This document shows positions 61,901 through 64,000 of a stretch of 64,000 bases of DNA, piece after piece (positions within the stretch are counted from its first letter, which is position 1; each line of letters begins with the position of its first letter). The position numbers and the translations under genes were made by a program. The stretch comes from Prolixibacteraceae bacterium (GTDB lineage: Bacteria; Bacteroidota; Bacteroidia; Bacteroidales; Prolixibacteraceae), in contig JAQUIJ010000010.1 of the NCBI GenBank assembly GCA_028683385.1, positions 170,567-234,566 on the forward strand, in the 5' to 3' direction. The notes under the pieces are model-generated. The model had not been told where the DNA came from, did no database searches, and saw only the letters and a list, made by a program, of their open reading frames with translations.

Positions 61901-62212
61901 TCCGTTCCATTTACTTGCAGGTGCAGCATCGTTGTATCCCCATTTACCGGTATATCCCGAAAAATCTGAATTGAACTCAAAAACAAACTTTCCTTTGCCA
62001 TTGTCCTGAACCCAAAAGCCTGTTAATGTTCGGCCACTTAGCGTACCTTCAACTCGACCATTTTGGTGTTTGTAGGTTCCGGTTACCTTGTTCCCGTTCT
62101 GAGTAATGGTCATTTCTTTAAAGTCGGTATTGTAAACTCCCGAAATGCTTTGCGAAAAGCCGATATAACAAATGAGCAATAAGATTGCAAGTGTAACCAG
62201 GTTTTTTTTCAT
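59000..62212 (-). CDS. Large secreted LamG-domain protein
   Basis: 1070 residues. Signal peptide (LVTLAILLLICYIGFSQS), a small beta domain (~20-105, GVYNTDFKEMTITQNGNKVT, GTLSGRTLTGFWVQDNGKG), a low-complexity linker, and a LamG/concanavalin domain (~140-330: GLVAWYQFDGDFNDHS, KALSFDGNSSGVRLDNGF, GMIDDVKIYNRA). A long mixed-helix region (~490-860) and a C-terminal beta domain follow; none is recognised. No T9SS tail or LPXTG is seen. It may be a surface or periplasmic scaffold. It shares strand with the three small membrane protein genes downstream. Confidence 0.8.
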   Translation of the reverse strand: MKKNLVTLAILLLICYIGFSQSISGVYNTDFKEMTITQNGNKVTGTYKHQNGRVEGTLSGRTLTGFWVQDNGKGKFVFEFNSDFSGYTGKWGYNDAAPASKWNGTRLAGVQTASSPQQSPPVNTSPSAQKTTSSNNTIENGLVAWYQFDGDFNDHSTNSYHATNVGASWTANRLGENNKALSFDGNSSGVRLDNGFPDVFNGSLTVSMWVYFKDDTRAILFGSYNTANNVVFEKHTNNRLRIWWNNGQIDFFSPDNVVTSNKWFFVTFVRDKGQNKFIIYVNDKEVASTSGIGTDVTPAGPFYVGRDSRTGTTVTNGMIDDVKIYNRAVITPKAESASAPIAIPIAPSTPLERLNVNLNNSDAIAGDLKQNAIQLNVSKGTFDQQIKLQVKENRSAPQFDKNRANLIGTPFEISIDQKSKRLNKPVQVKLKLEQTEIAALNHPGDLWIGYFNGKSWYYFKPLEVNLNEKYVKFETYHFSDYAKAELTKKEIINDFAYKNAVSQWVENDNNALTKQATEQMVSEILSKKMGLNNKSLAQDVVEAMMQENDYTALLVNYNDGNMEDFSQNVAVLAGKKICDIVTSDSNAKALLGSVTEHSSKIGAGVKIAVALSNGDGELAAKELSMEILNTFPLTKLLTTTAQLTERQINRWKNQELEAAYQVFVDGADSSLPWGFQVEQGNFEELWSQLKGLVPKINTDAIENYAALKGMKSSELNSVVLDKIRRDAKENMRLEFEKRKNQESRIETIKAENIKLISDFERANLLSRNRFGFTDATDFDFRIERLFRIKDMILKDTKSRLGFTGVDDGGIISAQTIAALTQIWYSDNGKEKYRQELIKRKYLKEDKPIAISKVEVAKPAQAPPKKKSQAAANFNINFKVFVLSSYTDGYKDDKQEFSKSTFRCYESSGGNDGIRISTGNSFSGKISNNYIDCWIEGERNDDRIVWLKYHSKETWRSSDMQNVVTLTREIFTDIELKNIPLETTTGKNDYGINYILEGWDFNKEEPSAKFKASLVKLEQKIIFYPSKKEVTIDHINYEWSEVKTRQQLTAQGGLFANRPAIEIYVSFNNNN

Positions 62213-62310
62213 CTTTTTTATTCTGTTTAAAGTAAAAATACGATAAACTTAAAGAACATAACACCTTTTGGTATAAATGTTATACAAAATCAAGAGGAAC
62301 ATTCTTTTTT

Positions 62311-63156
62311 CTATGGTTTTATTACATTCAGCAAAAGTGTATCGGCATTAATTCCGGTAAATATGCCCAGACCATTTTCGATGTTGGTAGTTGGATTAGT
62401 CAGGTTTTGTGAACTATTTCCGGTATCGTTGTACAACGCAGCATAATCGGCATTTAAATGGTAAAGAATCAACCGATGCCTTCCGTAGTACTGAAACTGC
62501 ATGGATTGTATTTCGAACTGATTGGTTTGTGTTGGCGCGTTACGAAAAAACCTTCCTGAAGGTAGTTTATCTCCGTAGTCGTTTATTGCTGTTGGCGCGG
62601 TTTCCATGTTTTCGATAACCAGCATATAATAGCTGTTGTCGTCGTTTGTCCAGGTAAGTTTTACCGGATCGGGCATGGCTGGACGGGTTGGCGGCCGGGT
62701 GCTAAAATCGATACCCGACATTTTTATTTGTGTGACCGACTGTTTGAAATTTTCAGGTTTCGAAAGAATTTCGGTTGATGAGGAAACTGTTTGATTGTTG
62801 AATTCGAATTCGAGTTTGTAATTGACACCCTCCTGAGGGATAAAAGTCAAATCTTTATATTCGCCATTTCCAACTGAAGGTATTAACCGTATTTGATCGT
62901 TGTACAAAACTTTTACCTGAAGCAAATTCAGGTCGTCGGCAGACAAGGCTACATTGGTATCGTATGGTGTTTTGCGGGTTATTTGAATCGAAACCGGCCT
63001 GGTCGTTATCAAATACGATTCAACAACCGGAATGTCGTTGAAAGCAAGCAGAGCCTCTTCGGTATCGCACGAACTGAAAATAAACATGAAGCCTGTACCA
63101 AGTATAAGACTAAAAACTATCCGCGAAATAGTTCGCGTTGCCTGATGTTGAATCAT
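62311..63156 (-). CDS. DUF4249-family outer membrane lipoprotein
   Basis: 281 residues from the likely start MIQHQATRTISRIVFSLILG (63156; longer frame to 63192). Lipobox FSSC (~residue 30). DUF4249 pattern: FNDIPVVESYLITTRPVSIQ, TPYDTNVALSADDLNLLQVK, and the end IENGLGIFTGINAD. Proteins of this family pair with TonB-dependent receptors, taking the place of SusD. Its receptor gene lies directly upstream; a copy of its 3' end is at 57165-57282. Confidence 0.88.
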   Translation of the reverse strand: MIQHQATRTISRIVFSLILGTGFMFIFSSCDTEEALLAFNDIPVVESYLITTRPVSIQITRKTPYDTNVALSADDLNLLQVKVLYNDQIRLIPSVGNGEYKDLTFIPQEGVNYKLEFEFNNQTVSSSTEILSKPENFKQSVTQIKMSGIDFSTRPPTRPAMPDPVKLTWTNDDNSYYMLVIENMETAPTAINDYGDKLPSGRFFRNAPTQTNQFEIQSMQFQYYGRHRLILYHLNADYAALYNDTGNSSQNLTNPTTNIENGLGIFTGINADTLLLNVIKP

Positions 63157-63193
63157 TTTGATTGTCTGATTGAAATGTATTGTATGTTTCATC

Positions 63194-64000
63194 TTATTTT
63201 AGTTTTAGGGTTAGGGTAAGGTTCGGGGTAATACCGAGGAATTGTTTGTCAATTGAAATGATTTCACTGTCAATGATTTGATATTCCTTGTACCAGGTAT
63301 TTTTTCGGTCGTAAACATTGAAGAGCGAGAAGCTGATGTTGCCTCTTTCTGTTTTCTGATCAACCGATTTCAAAAGGTAATTGACCGAGAAGTCAAGCCG
63401 GTGATAATCCTCCAACCTCCGGCTGTTCTTCGCTCCCGCCGAAATAAATGTTTTTTCGCTACCATCAAGCAGGGTAATGTTGTACCCACCTTCAGGAGCT
63501 GTATAAGGTCGGCCAGTAGCATAAATCCAGGTAGCTGCCAGGCTCCATTTTCTCCATTTGTAGATTCCGATTATTTTGAACTCGTTGGTCACATCCTGCG
63601 AGGCCGAAAAATAATCCGACCCATAAACATCAAACTGATTTCGCGCCTGTGCCAGCGTGTACGAAACCCAACCGGTCAGATTTCCGATTTTTTTCTGAGC
63701 CAAAAACTCAATACCTGTGGCGAATCCTTTTCCGGTATAAAAATTCTGTTCGTAATTAATCGCTTGCTCTCTTCTCGCAGGTTCGAAGCGGAGCGAATAC
63801 TCCGAAAGGCCGGTAAGTTGCTTGTAGTAAGCTTCAACACTAAAAAGATAATCAGGTGTTTCGTAATTGATTCCGGTAATGTAATGAATGGCTTTGCTCA
63901 CCGGCACTTTCTGATCGTCGGACAGGATCCAGAAATCACTGCTTCCGGCCAGAATATCTTCGCGCGTGATGCGGTTGGCAAACTGGTAAAAATGGCCCCA
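63194..64000 (-). CDS. TonB-dependent receptor, C-terminal part (runs off window)
   Basis: About 268 codons of barrel are inside the window, open through to the last base. Barrel strands are visible (FSVEAYYKQLTGLSEYSLRF, TGWVSYTLAQARNQFDVYGS, KWSLAATWIYATGRPYTAPE, LDFSVNYLLKSVDQKTERGN), ending in a TLTLKLK C-terminus. The typical partner of a DUF4249 lipoprotein, encoded ~40 nt downstream. Substrate unknown. Confidence 0.88.
   Translation of the reverse strand, partial: WGHFYQFANRITREDILAGSSDFWILSDDQKVPVSKAIHYITGINYETPDYLFSVEAYYKQLTGLSEYSLRFEPARREQAINYEQNFYTGKGFATGIEFLAQKKIGNLTGWVSYTLAQARNQFDVYGSDYFSASQDVTNEFKIIGIYKWRKWSLAATWIYATGRPYTAPEGGYNITLLDGSEKTFISAGAKNSRRLEDYHRLDFSVNYLLKSVDQKTERGNISFSLFNVYDRKNTWYKEYQIIDSEIISIDKQFLGITPNLTLTLKLK

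Overview
The window reads as a chromosomal piece of an anaerobic or facultative Bacteroidota, most likely of the Marinilabiliales/Prolixibacteraceae type. The evidence is a SusC/SusD pair with FecR and an ECF sigma factor, type IX secretion (T9SS) tails, TonB-receptor/DUF4249 pairing, a Bacteroides-type integrase with an RteC homologue, TAnnTTTG -7 boxes and mostly SD-poor starts. The genus is inference. I saw no rRNA, tRNA or CRISPR array.

Layout. (1) 1-5550: nutrient-uptake locus on the minus strand (SusD fragment, SusC with STN domain, FecR, ECF sigma). (2) 5.9-9.8 kb: AT-rich remnant of an integrative element (XRE regulator, tyrosine integrase, small CPF-motif protein, RteC) with direct repeats and a ~160-nt segment that can fold into a pseudoknotted structure. 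(3) 10.2-18.7 kb: peroxide/iron-stress island: bacterioferritin, KatG, a PerR/Fur-type regulator, a Prx6-type peroxiredoxin and a Dps-like ferritin. A [Prx(-) ... DUF134(+) NifX-like(+)] block occurs twice; the left copy's peroxiredoxin has lost its peroxidatic cysteine. (4) 17.7-29.2 kb: a long, tightly packed plus-strand cluster: DUF134 regulator, NifX-like proteins, two DUF5320 miniproteins, a DUF89 protein, a CGGC protein, two MinD-type ATPases with ferredoxin domains, thioesterase, TrmO, C_GCAxxG protein, CoA-disulfide-reductase/rhodanese fusion, CPRC thioredoxin-like protein, HdrC- and HdrB-like proteins, a metallo-hydrolase and another NifX-like protein. It resembles the orange-protein (ORP) loci of anaerobes joined to a thiol/persulfide redox module, and is the best candidate for an undescribed system. 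(5) 29.4-32.7 kb: methyltransferase, zinc ribbons, stand-alone IS1595-type DNA-binding domain, and a DUF6132/sulfide:quinone-oxidoreductase-like operon.

(6) 32.8-43.4 kb: long minus-strand run: ICMT-like enzyme, CmoA, TetR, an OMPLA-like protein, DUF2141, a tripartite RND pump (RND, adaptor, TolC) interrupted by a four-helix-bundle gene flanked by inverted repeats, a second TetR and a cupin. (7) 43.5-48.9 kb: lipoprotein phosphodiesterase, T9SS cargo proteins, a membrane acyltransferase and palindromic repeats. (8) 48.9-56.2 kb: second candidate system: PqqD, ATP-grasp ligase, PLP decarboxylase, a urea-transporter/M23-peptidase fusion, a YaiO-like barrel and a TPR protein. Its promoter resembles that of the neighbouring DUF2202 lipoprotein gene. 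(9) 57-64 kb: DUF3592-like membrane proteins, a 1070-residue LamG secreted protein, a DUF4249 lipoprotein and the C-terminal part of its TonB receptor. Two gene 3' ends (DUF4249, and the small gene behind the SQR-like enzyme) have decayed extra copies elsewhere in the window.
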